Of a stretch of DNA of 64,000 nucleotides, positions 57,663 to 64,000 are shown piece by piece. The stretch's first letter is position 1. Every line of letters starts with the position of its first letter. Below the pieces are notes generated by a model. That model had not been told where the DNA came from. It did not search any database and saw nothing but the letters and a program-made list of their open reading frames with translations. A program made the translations under genes and the position numbers. Origin of the DNA: JANLYC01 sp963815445 (GTDB lineage: Bacteria > Actinomycetota > Actinomycetes > Propionibacteriales > Nocardioidaceae); NCBI GenBank assembly GCA_963815445.1, contig CAWFGV010000011.1, positions 434,001 through 498,000 on the forward strand, given 5' to 3'.

Positions 57663-59663
57663 CTACCAGTGGACGCCCTTGAGAACCCTGGCGAGCAGCC
57701 GCTGCTGCATGGTGGGCTGCGGGTCGGTGCCGGCAGAGTCGGCAGAGCCGGCAGAGTCCGGGAAGACCCGGAACGCGTGGTGCAGAACGTGGAAGGACGT
57801 CTTGGGCAGCAGGGCGTGCGCGACTTCGCCTGCCGTCCCCAACCTGGTGTTGATCTCGTGCGGTTGGCCCTTGATGGCGTCCATGACGAGGTCGGCAGCC
57901 TGCGCCGGTGTGATCGTCGGAAACGCGTCATAGATCTTGGTCGGCGCGATCATCGGCGTCCGCACCAGCGGCATGTGGATCGTGGTGAACGTGACACCGT
58001 CGCCGATCAGCTCTGAGCTGACGACACGGCTCCAGGCGTCCAGCGCCGCCTTGCTCGCGACGTACGCCGAGAACCGGGGCGGGTTGGTCTGGACTCCGAT
58101 GGAGCTGATGTTGACGACGTGACCGGCGCCCGCCGCCTGCATGGCCGGCAACAGGCCCATCACCAGCCGGATCGCTCCGAAGTAGTTGAGCTGCATGGTG
58201 CGCTCGAAGTCGTGGAAGCGAGCCGTCGACAGGTGCAGGGACCGTCGGATCGAGCGGCCGGCGTTGTTCACCACGATGTCGATCGTGGGGTGGTCTGCGG
58301 TGATCCGCTTCGTCAGGCGGTCGATCGACTCCAGGTCGGACAGGTCGCAGGGGTAGATGGCGGCGGTGCCGCCCAGCGCCTCGATCTCGGCCTGGACCTC
58401 GAGCAGGCCGTCTTTTCCCCTGGCGACCAGGATCGGCGTCCCGCCCGCCTGGGCCGCCTTCAAGGCGGCGGCCCTGCCGATCCCCGAGCTGGCCCCGGTG
58501 ATCACGATCTTGGCTCCGGTGAGGCACACGCGCAGCTCTGCGTCCTGGGCGGTCGCTGGGTCCAGGTGCTGCTCCCAGTAGTCCCAGAGCGCAGGTGCGT
58601 AGGTCTCCAGGGGTGGGCAGCTGATCCCGGATCCGGCCAACGCCTGCTCGGTGTGCACGGACGCGAACGTGCTGGCGAAACCCAGGTGGCCCAGGACCTC
58701 ACCGGGGATGCCGAGTCGGCCGAGCGTCTCGTCCAGCACCCGGTGCGCGGCCGGCGTCCTCAGCGCGGCGGTGACCAGGCTCATGGGGGTCAGCGCGGGC
58801 GGGAGCAGTGCGGTGATGCGGCGATCGACCGGAACGGCGAACCGTGGCGCCTTTGCGGCACCGGCCAGCATGTTGACGACGTCGATCGTTGCCTGGGGAT
58901 CGGGGTTGACCAGGTGAAACGTCTCGCCGTCGAGACCCTGGACGTGCGCGAGATGGTCGATCGCCCGCACAACGAAGTCGACGGGGACGATGTTGGTGTC
59001 GCCGAGGTCGACTCCGAGCAGCGGCAGCCACTGCGGGAGGTTGTCCCGCAACATCTTGAGGACCGGGAAGAAGTAGTACGGTCCGTCCACCTTGTCCGTG
59101 ACGCCGCTGACGGAGTCGCCGACGACCAGTGCGGGCCGGTAGATGCGCCACGGCACGCGGGACTGGTCACGGACCAGGCGCTCCGCCTCGAACTTCGTCG
59201 CGTGGTACGGCGACGGGAGGTGCTGGCCTTCGTCGAACATCGTCTCGTCGAAGACGCCCGGGTGATCGCCGGACACCGCCACGGACGAGACGTGGTGCAG
59301 AACGGCGGCCGGCCACGCCTCGGCCAGCGCCAGCAACCCTGCGGTGCCGACGACGTTGAGGGCCTCGTTCTGCTCCGCGCTCGCCGTCATCTCGTACAGA
59401 GCGGCGAGGTGGAAGATGTGCTTGACCGAGGTCGCGAGACTCGTGACCGTCTCGTCGTCCACGCCGAGACGGTGAGCGGTCAGGTCACCCGGGACCGGGA
59501 CGACGCGGGTCGATGAGCGCCATTGAGTGCGGTGCAGGCGGTCGAGCCGGGTGCGCGACCCGGGCCGGACAAGCACGTAGATCTTGCCCCGACGGTTGGC
59601 GAGCAGCTCACTGATGAGGTGTCGGCCGATGAAGCCGGTGCCACCGGTCACGAAGTAGGCCAT
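57663..59663 (-). CDS. Two-domain fatty acyl-CoA reductase (FAR-like SDR)
   Basis: A 666-residue fusion. Residues 1-370 are a NAD-binding reductase domain (YFVTGGTGFIGRHLISELL; YHATKFEAERLV has the YxxxK pair). Residues about 383-610 are a classical SDR (IVITGASSGIGRAAALKAAQ; NNAGRS; NISSIG; SAYVASKAALDAWS with YxxxK). Length and order match the bacterial fatty acyl-CoA reductases of the Marinobacter Maqu_2507 and mycobacterial AcrA1 type, which reduce acyl-CoA through the aldehyde to a fatty alcohol with NADPH. Wax-ester metabolism is thus possible. The ATG lies 9 nt after TAGCCT. Both domains look complete. Confidence 0.85.
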   Translation of the reverse strand: MAYFVTGGTGFIGRHLISELLANRRGKIYVLVRPGSRTRLDRLHRTQWRSSTRVVPVPGDLTAHRLGVDDETVTSLATSVKHIFHLAALYEMTASAEQNEALNVVGTAGLLALAEAWPAAVLHHVSSVAVSGDHPGVFDETMFDEGQHLPSPYHATKFEAERLVRDQSRVPWRIYRPALVVGDSVSGVTDKVDGPYYFFPVLKMLRDNLPQWLPLLGVDLGDTNIVPVDFVVRAIDHLAHVQGLDGETFHLVNPDPQATIDVVNMLAGAAKAPRFAVPVDRRITALLPPALTPMSLVTAALRTPAAHRVLDETLGRLGIPGEVLGHLGFASTFASVHTEQALAGSGISCPPLETYAPALWDYWEQHLDPATAQDAELRVCLTGAKIVITGASSGIGRAAALKAAQAGGTPILVARGKDGLLEVQAEIEALGGTAAIYPCDLSDLESIDRLTKRITADHPTIDIVVNNAGRSIRRSLHLSTARFHDFERTMQLNYFGAIRLVMGLLPAMQAAGAGHVVNISSIGVQTNPPRFSAYVASKAALDAWSRVVSSELIGDGVTFTTIHMPLVRTPMIAPTKIYDAFPTITPAQAADLVMDAIKGQPHEINTRLGTAGEVAHALLPKTSFHVLHHAFRVFPDSAGSADSAGTDPQPTMQQRLLARVLKGVHW

Positions 59664-59756
59664 GGTCCGCCAAGGCTACGCACGCGTTCGCGACGTGGCT
59701 ACCGCGGGCGGCTCCGCCTGACAGGTCGCCCGTCCGTCGCGCCATTCCGTCGCCGG

Positions 59757-60734
59757 TCAGGAGTCCTTGCTCTTGCCGAACATGATCTCGTCCCAGCTCG
59801 GGACGCTGGCCCGTCGACCAGTACGCCGCCGGCGGTGCGGCGTCGCCTCGGTCTCGGGCTCGTTGGCAGACTCACTCGCGGCGACTGCGTCACCTGGCTC
59901 GGCGGCGTCCTTCTCGTCCACCTCGTCGGTGATCCCGGCGGTCGAGGCGTCGTCCACCGCCTCGTCGTGCGATGAGTCCTCCGCGTGCTCACCGGGCGCG
60001 GCGCCGCTGACCGCACGAACGACCGCGGTCAGCTCATCGCCGTCGGCCTCGTCGCCGGCGAGGCTCAGCAGGTCGTTCCCGTCATCGGGAACCGCGGACA
60101 GGCGCCGCCCGGTCCGCTCCGTTCCCTCACCGTCTCGTGCCTGTGGACGCTTCTTGGTCGCCTGCCGCTCGCCGGTCAGCCACTTGGCCTCGTCATCGTC
60201 AGCAACGGAGTAGCGTCCGACCGCGTCGAAGGTGAACCGGGCCGACCGCTCGTGCTCGTCGGACCGGTAGGTGACGCCGATCGACCAACGCCCGTCGTCC
60301 CGCCGCCAGGCGTCCCAGGCTGCGGCCTCGGGGTCGATGCTGCGATCCCGGAGCCGCTCGCTGACGATGTCGTTGAGCCGACGTGCCGGACCTTCGGCGT
60401 TCTTGCGGCGGACGTGGCTACGCCGGGCCAGTGCGGCGACGTGCTGGCGCTCCGCCAGGACCGGGACGCAGTACGGCATGATCTTGTCGACCGAGACCTG
60501 GGCGAGGTTGGCCACCGCCTCAGGAGTCTCACCGGCCCGGATGCGGGCCTGAATGTCGCGCGGGCGTAGGGCGCTGTCCATCTCGATCTCCAACTGGCCG
60601 AGCCGCGCGCGGTCGCCGCGAAGGGCGGCGCGAAGCCTGTCGTCTGCGGGGGCGCCGAACTCAGCACCGGATTCGTCGACGTAGACGACCTGTTGGCCGT
60701 CTGCGCTCAACCCCACCAGCCTGAGCTTGCGCAT
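59757..60734 (-). CDS. sepH: Septation protein SepH
   Basis: A 325-residue SepH (DUF3071 domain), an actinobacterial cell-division protein that binds FtsZ and promotes its assembly. The N-terminal domain (MRKLRLVGLSADGQQVVYVD; SALRPRDIQARIRAGETPEA) has a helix-turn-helix-like core. WSIGVTYRSDEHERSARFTF follows, then a long acidic, disordered linker, then the conserved C-terminal end VPSWDEIMFGKSK. Two ATG codons are adjacent (60737 and 60734). The second has the better spacing from GGAAGGA. It is transcribed in the same direction as the MFS gene upstream and the FAR gene downstream. Confidence 0.93.
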   Translation of the reverse strand: MRKLRLVGLSADGQQVVYVDESGAEFGAPADDRLRAALRGDRARLGQLEIEMDSALRPRDIQARIRAGETPEAVANLAQVSVDKIMPYCVPVLAERQHVAALARRSHVRRKNAEGPARRLNDIVSERLRDRSIDPEAAAWDAWRRDDGRWSIGVTYRSDEHERSARFTFDAVGRYSVADDDEAKWLTGERQATKKRPQARDGEGTERTGRRLSAVPDDGNDLLSLAGDEADGDELTAVVRAVSGAAPGEHAEDSSHDEAVDDASTAGITDEVDEKDAAEPGDAVAASESANEPETEATPHRRRRTGRRASVPSWDEIMFGKSKDS

Positions 60735-60862
60735 CATGTCCTTCCCGCACTGTCCCTCGTCCGTGGGTCCGAGTTGAGACCAGTCTCGCCTGACGAGGCG
60801 CACGAACAAAGAAAGCGCGCCGCGCCCACCCCGCTATTCAACACTGAAAGCTGCCCAGGATG

Positions 60863-60883
60863 CTGACTCTGCCCACGAGTCAG
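60863..60883 (-). terminator. Hairpin at the end of the MFS gene
   Basis: CTGACTC-TGCCCAC-GAGTCAG, perfect 7-bp arms overlapping the stop codon of the MFS gene at 60880, upstream of sepH. No U-run, so the terminator role is tentative. Confidence 0.4.
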
Positions 60884-62118
60884 GGTCGCGAGCCGTTGCC
60901 CGGGGCGCGAACAGCTGTGTTCTGACCGGGTTCGGTCAGCGCCGAGGTGCCCCGTCCGCCGGTCGACCAGGCCACGACAGCGGCCAGCACTCCGCTCACG
61001 ACCGGGACGACGTACGCCGCCGAGGCGCCGGCGACGTCGACCAGATGTCCCGCGATGGCGGCCCCCGGGGCCAGCCCGATGCCGATGCCGGTGGACACCC
61101 AGGTGATTCCCTCGGTGAGTCGGTCGGCGGGCACGCCGGACTTGACCAGCGACATGGTCGCGACCAGGGTCGGACTGATCGCAAAGCCGCCGATGAACAG
61201 CACGACCGCCAACACCGACAGTCGGTCGACGAACGGCAGCGGGATCATCACGACCGCCATCCCGGCCGCGCCCCACCGGAACCGGGTGCGGGGGTCCGCG
61301 CGGATCGTGAGCAGTCCTGTGATGACCCCCGAGATGAGGCTGCCGCTCGCCCAGGTCGCAAGCAGCAGACCGGTGACCTCGGGGTGTCCCTGCTCCTTGG
61401 CGAACGCCACCGTCACCACTTCGGTGGATCCGAACAGCGAGCCCAGCGCAGCGGAGACCGTCACGACTGCCGCCATCCACCGCCAGCTGATGGGAGATCG
61501 GGCCCGGTCCGTCCGCGCGATGTTCGGTGGTGGCTGGGTGGCTCGCAGGCTTGCGAACCAGGCGCCACCGGCCAGAGCCACCACGATGACGGAGACGAGG
61601 GCGAGGCTCTCGGACACCCCCGTGGCGAGCACGGTCACCAGCACGGGTCCGACCATGAAGATCGACTCGTCGACCACCGCCTCGAACGAGAAGGCGGTGT
61701 GCAGGACGGCTGGGTCTTTCACGACGTAGGACCAACGGGCGCGGACACACGACCCGATCGGGGGATAGCTCGCGCCGGCGAGGGCAGCGCACAGATGCGG
61801 CAACGGCGCGGGTGCCCCGAGGTCGACAGTGACGATCAGCGCGCTCAAGGCCAGCCCGAAGGCGACGACGCAGGGAAGGACCACAAGGCGCTGGCCAACG
61901 CGGTCCATGGCCCGCGCGAGCAGCGGAGAGGATGCCGACGTCGTGACGATGTATGCCGCCGTCACCACACCGGCCTGACCGTACGATCCGGTCCGGTCCG
62001 CGACGAGCAGCACGATCCCGAGCGTGACCATCGAGATGGGCAACCTCGACAGGAAGCCGGCCGTGGTGAACGCCAACGCCCCAGGGATCGAGAGGACGTT
62101 GCGGTACGGCGCCAGCAT
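60880..62118 (-). CDS. MFS transporter, 12 helices
   Basis: A 412-residue transporter of the sugar/drug MFS type with about 12 helices. LARAMDRVGQRLVVLPCVVA is the motif A region in loop 2-3, and FLSRLPISMVTLGIVLLVAD is the first helix. The end is a Pro/Gly-rich tail. No close substrate clue is visible; relatives are annotated as drug or metabolite exporters. ATG 62118 has TAGAAT exactly 6 nt upstream. It is divergent from ferrochelatase with only 32 bp between start codons, so the two promoters touch. A heme-related role is possible from this position but unproven. Confidence 0.85.
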   Translation of the reverse strand: MLAPYRNVLSIPGALAFTTAGFLSRLPISMVTLGIVLLVADRTGSYGQAGVVTAAYIVTTSASSPLLARAMDRVGQRLVVLPCVVAFGLALSALIVTVDLGAPAPLPHLCAALAGASYPPIGSCVRARWSYVVKDPAVLHTAFSFEAVVDESIFMVGPVLVTVLATGVSESLALVSVIVVALAGGAWFASLRATQPPPNIARTDRARSPISWRWMAAVVTVSAALGSLFGSTEVVTVAFAKEQGHPEVTGLLLATWASGSLISGVITGLLTIRADPRTRFRWGAAGMAVVMIPLPFVDRLSVLAVVLFIGGFAISPTLVATMSLVKSGVPADRLTEGITWVSTGIGIGLAPGAAIAGHLVDVAGASAAYVVPVVSGVLAAVVAWSTGGRGTSALTEPGQNTAVRAPGNGSRP

Positions 62119-62124
62119 CCGGGG

Positions 62125-62130
62125 ATTCTA
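62125..62130 (-). promoter_or_regulatory. -10 hexamer TAGAAT, leaderless promoter
   Basis: On the minus strand TAGAAT ends 6 nt before the ATG at 62118. It is the best -10 match among the leaderless set. Confidence 0.6.
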
Positions 62131-62138
62131 GGGCGTGG

Positions 62139-62144
62139 CAGGAT
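62139..62144 (+). promoter_or_regulatory. -10 hexamer CAGGAT, leaderless promoter of hemH
   Basis: CAGGAT ends 6 nt before the ATG at 62151, only 8 bp from the oppositely directed TAGAAT. Confidence 0.5.
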
Positions 62145-62150
62145 TCCCAC

Positions 62151-63281
62151 ATGCATTCTCTTCCCGGTGCCGACGCCGCCGGTGCCGTGGTTCGGGCCGG
62201 GACGGCCCGCCCGTACGACGCCATGCTGCTCGTGTCGTTCGGTGGTCCGGAAGGTCCTGAGGACGTGGTGCCGTTCCTCGAGAACGTCACGCAGGGTCGC
62301 GGCATCCCCCGGGAGCGGCTCGAGGAGGTGGGTCAGCACTACTACCTGTTCGGGGGCCGCAGCCCCATCAACGACCAGTGCCGTACGTTCATCGCAGCCC
62401 TCGAGGCCGACTTCGCGGCCCACGGAGTCGACCTGCCGGTGTACTGGGGCAACCGCAACTGGGACCCCTACCTGACAGACACGCTGGCGACCATGAAGGC
62501 CGACGGCGTACGACGGGCCGTCTGCTTCGTCACCAGCGCCTACTCGTCGTACTCGGGCTGCCGGCAGTACCGCGAGAACCTCTACGACGCCGTGCAGGCC
62601 GTCGCGGGCGCGCCGGCGCTCGACAAGCTTCGGCACTACTTCAACCATCCGGGCTTCGTCGAGGCCAACGTCGACGCCACCGTGAAGGCTCTGGGCGAGC
62701 TGCCCGAAGACCAGCGGGACCGAAGCCGGCTGGTGTTCGTGACCCATTCGATCCCGACCGTGATGGCGCAGGCGTCCGGACCCGACGGCGGCGCGTATGT
62801 CGATCAGCACAGCTCCGCCGCGAAGCTCGTCGCAGCCGCCGTGGCGGCGAGGACCGGCGTCGACCGGCCCTGGGACCTGACCTACTGCAGCCGATCGGGT
62901 TCGCCAGACGTTCCCTGGCTGGAGCCCGATGTCAATGATCGGCTGGAGAAGTTGTCGACGACGGGAACGTCCGCGGTGGTGGTGGTCCCGATCGGGTTCG
63001 TCTCGGACCACATGGAGGTCGTCTACGACCTGGACACGGAGGCCAAAGGGACGGCCGAGCGGGTGGGACTCGGGTTCGCGCGAGCGGCGACGGCCGGGGT
63101 GCACCCCTCGTTCGTGGCTGCCGTTCGTGACCTGGTGCTCGAGCGGGCCACCCGTGAACGCGGCGAGCCGGCCGCCCAGGCTGTGGTCGGGGATCTGCCC
63201 GCCTGTTGGGACCGGTGCGCCGCAGACTGCTGCCCGAACCCTCGTCAGGCCCGCCCGGCGTTGTGTGAGCGACCGGCGTGA
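62151..63281 (+). CDS. hemH: Ferrochelatase (coproporphyrin type)
   Basis: A 376-residue ferrochelatase inserting iron into coproporphyrin III (CpfC) as in other actinobacteria. AMLLVSFGGPEGPEDVVPFL, YYLFGGRSPINDQCR and VYWGNRNWDPYL are the N-terminal lobe. VFVTHSIPTVMA carries the catalytic His, and PIGFVSDHMEVVYDLDTEA the conserved acidic patch. The C-terminus has four clustered cysteines (CWDRCAADCC), a [2Fe-2S] site seen in many actinobacterial enzymes. Its stop overlaps the GTG of the next gene (GTGA). The symbol cpfC may be more exact than hemH. Confidence 0.95.
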   Translation: MHSLPGADAAGAVVRAGTARPYDAMLLVSFGGPEGPEDVVPFLENVTQGRGIPRERLEEVGQHYYLFGGRSPINDQCRTFIAALEADFAAHGVDLPVYWGNRNWDPYLTDTLATMKADGVRRAVCFVTSAYSSYSGCRQYRENLYDAVQAVAGAPALDKLRHYFNHPGFVEANVDATVKALGELPEDQRDRSRLVFVTHSIPTVMAQASGPDGGAYVDQHSSAAKLVAAAVAARTGVDRPWDLTYCSRSGSPDVPWLEPDVNDRLEKLSTTGTSAVVVVPIGFVSDHMEVVYDLDTEAKGTAERVGLGFARAATAGVHPSFVAAVRDLVLERATRERGEPAAQAVVGDLPACWDRCAADCCPNPRQARPALCERPA

Positions 63282-64000
63282 GCGACGACGAGAGGCTGCT
63301 CGCACTCGCGGCCGAGACGGCTCTCCGGGCGGGGCAGCTGATCCGGCGCGGACGCGAGGTTCAGGTCGAGGTCGCGGCCACCAAGTCGAGCCCGACTGAC
63401 GTCGTGACCGCCAACGACATCGCGTCGGAGCAGCTCATCAAGGAGGCGATCCTCGGCGTCCGTCCCGATGATTCGTTCGTCGGTGAAGAGGGCGAGGACA
63501 TCGCCGGGACCTCGGGGGTCACCTGGGTCGCAGACCCGATCGACGGCACCGTCAACTACCTCTACGGGATCCCGCAGTACGCCGTCTCGATCGCCGCGCA
63601 GCGTGCCGGCCGCACTGTCTGCGGTGCCGTGCTCGACGCCGCCTCAGGAGAGCTGTTCACCGCGGTGGCCGGTCGGGGTGCCTGGCTGGACGGCACCCCG
63701 GTCCGCGTCTCGTCTCCGGCGTCGGTGGCGGTGGCGCTGACGGGAACCGGTTTCCACTACCGCCCCGAGGTCCGGGTCCACCAGGCCGCCGAAACCGCCC
63801 GTCTGCTGCCGGTGGTCCGAGACCTGCGGCGGCTCGGCTCAGCGGCGCTCGACCTCTGCTACGTCGCCTGCGGGCGTCTCGACGCGTACGTCGAGCGCGG
63901 CCTGCGCCCGTGGGATCTCGCGGCCGCTCGGCTGGTGGTGACCGAGGCCGGTGGCCGCGTCGAGGGCCTCTTCGGCGAAGAACCCGGAGAGCTGATCACC
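63278..64000 (+). CDS. Inositol monophosphatase family protein (3' end beyond window)
   Basis: At least 241 residues of a Mg-dependent phosphatase of the IMPase/FBPase/SuhB family. SPTDVVTANDIASEQLIKEA is the N-terminal helix pair, SFVGEEGED the first metal-binding Glu, WVADPIDGTVNYLYGIP the signature with metal Asp residues, and RPWDLAAARLVVTEAGGRV the C-terminal signature. The frame runs to the window edge with only the last residues missing. GTG 63278 overlaps the ferrochelatase stop. The substrate may be inositol phosphate, histidinol phosphate or similar. Confidence 0.93.
   Translation, partial: MSDDERLLALAAETALRAGQLIRRGREVQVEVAATKSSPTDVVTANDIASEQLIKEAILGVRPDDSFVGEEGEDIAGTSGVTWVADPIDGTVNYLYGIPQYAVSIAAQRAGRTVCGAVLDAASGELFTAVAGRGAWLDGTPVRVSSPASVAVALTGTGFHYRPEVRVHQAAETARLLPVVRDLRRLGSAALDLCYVACGRLDAYVERGLRPWDLAAARLVVTEAGGRVEGLFGEEPGELIT

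Overview
The window is a 64 kb piece of a high-GC actinobacterial chromosome. The gene content points to the Propionibacteriales (Nocardioidaceae-like, for example Aeromicrobium): an HrdB/SigA with a Lys/Ala-rich N-terminus, the division protein SepH, DUF5998, DUF4192 and DUF7455 proteins, an actinobacterial-type ferrochelatase with a C-terminal cysteine cluster, and a Streptomyces-like order of sigA, parE, parC, a Pat-type acetyltransferase, DUF5998, a phosphodiesterase and tdk. Species assignment is inference. No tRNA, rRNA, IS element, prophage or CRISPR array was seen. Genes are packed tightly, with many ATGA/GTGA overlaps and convergent gaps of only 3-20 bp.

Layout. 1-5 kb: an edge-truncated sirtuin, an F420-dependent oxidoreductase, a membrane-anchored ECF-sigma-like protein with a PASTA-like tail, a flavin reductase and a phosphotransferase. 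5-11 kb: rpsA with a clear promoter and structured leader, an SGNH lipoprotein, a GlxA-type regulator, coaE and a group 2 sigma factor. 11-24.7 kb: oligopeptidase B, the 5-oxoprolinase operon pxpABC, dinB, a glutamate-cysteine-ligase-family enzyme, a universal stress protein, a HhH-GPD protein, a divergent PNPOx/MocR pair and the principal sigma factor sigA. 24.7-31.5 kb: accessory material with a DoxX-Rieske fusion, a DAO oxidoreductase, small unknown proteins, a NUDIX hydrolase and a MEDS/RsbW-like ATPase. 31.5-47.5 kb: the topoisomerase IV genes parE and parC, separated by a six-gene sugar cluster (binding protein, two permeases, GH36 alpha-galactosidase, GH32-like enzyme, MsmK-type ATPase) and an lprG-P55-like lipid export pair. 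47.7-64 kb: a GGDEF-EAL protein, an acyl-CoA synthetase divergent from a Pat-like protein acetyltransferase, DUF5998, a phosphodiesterase, tdk, a two-domain fatty acyl-CoA reductase, sepH, an MFS transporter, ferrochelatase and an edge-truncated inositol-monophosphatase-family gene.

How genes work together. The sugar cluster looks like a self-contained raffinose/sucrose-type oligosaccharide uptake and cleavage unit. lprG and the MFS gene form a predicted lipid export unit. The PNPOx and MocR genes share a control region. The Pat-like enzyme faces an acyl-CoA synthetase that carries the lysine motif such enzymes modify.

A recurring sequence feature is a TAnnnT-like -10 hexamer exactly 6 nt before the start codon in at least 17 genes. 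This indicates widespread leaderless transcription and was used to choose starts. The most unexplained DNA is the convergent junction at 49.84-50.01 kb (a GCACT array, a near-perfect 24-bp stem hairpin and G-rich repeats) and a nested, mutually exclusive hairpin element at 28.56-28.64 kb.
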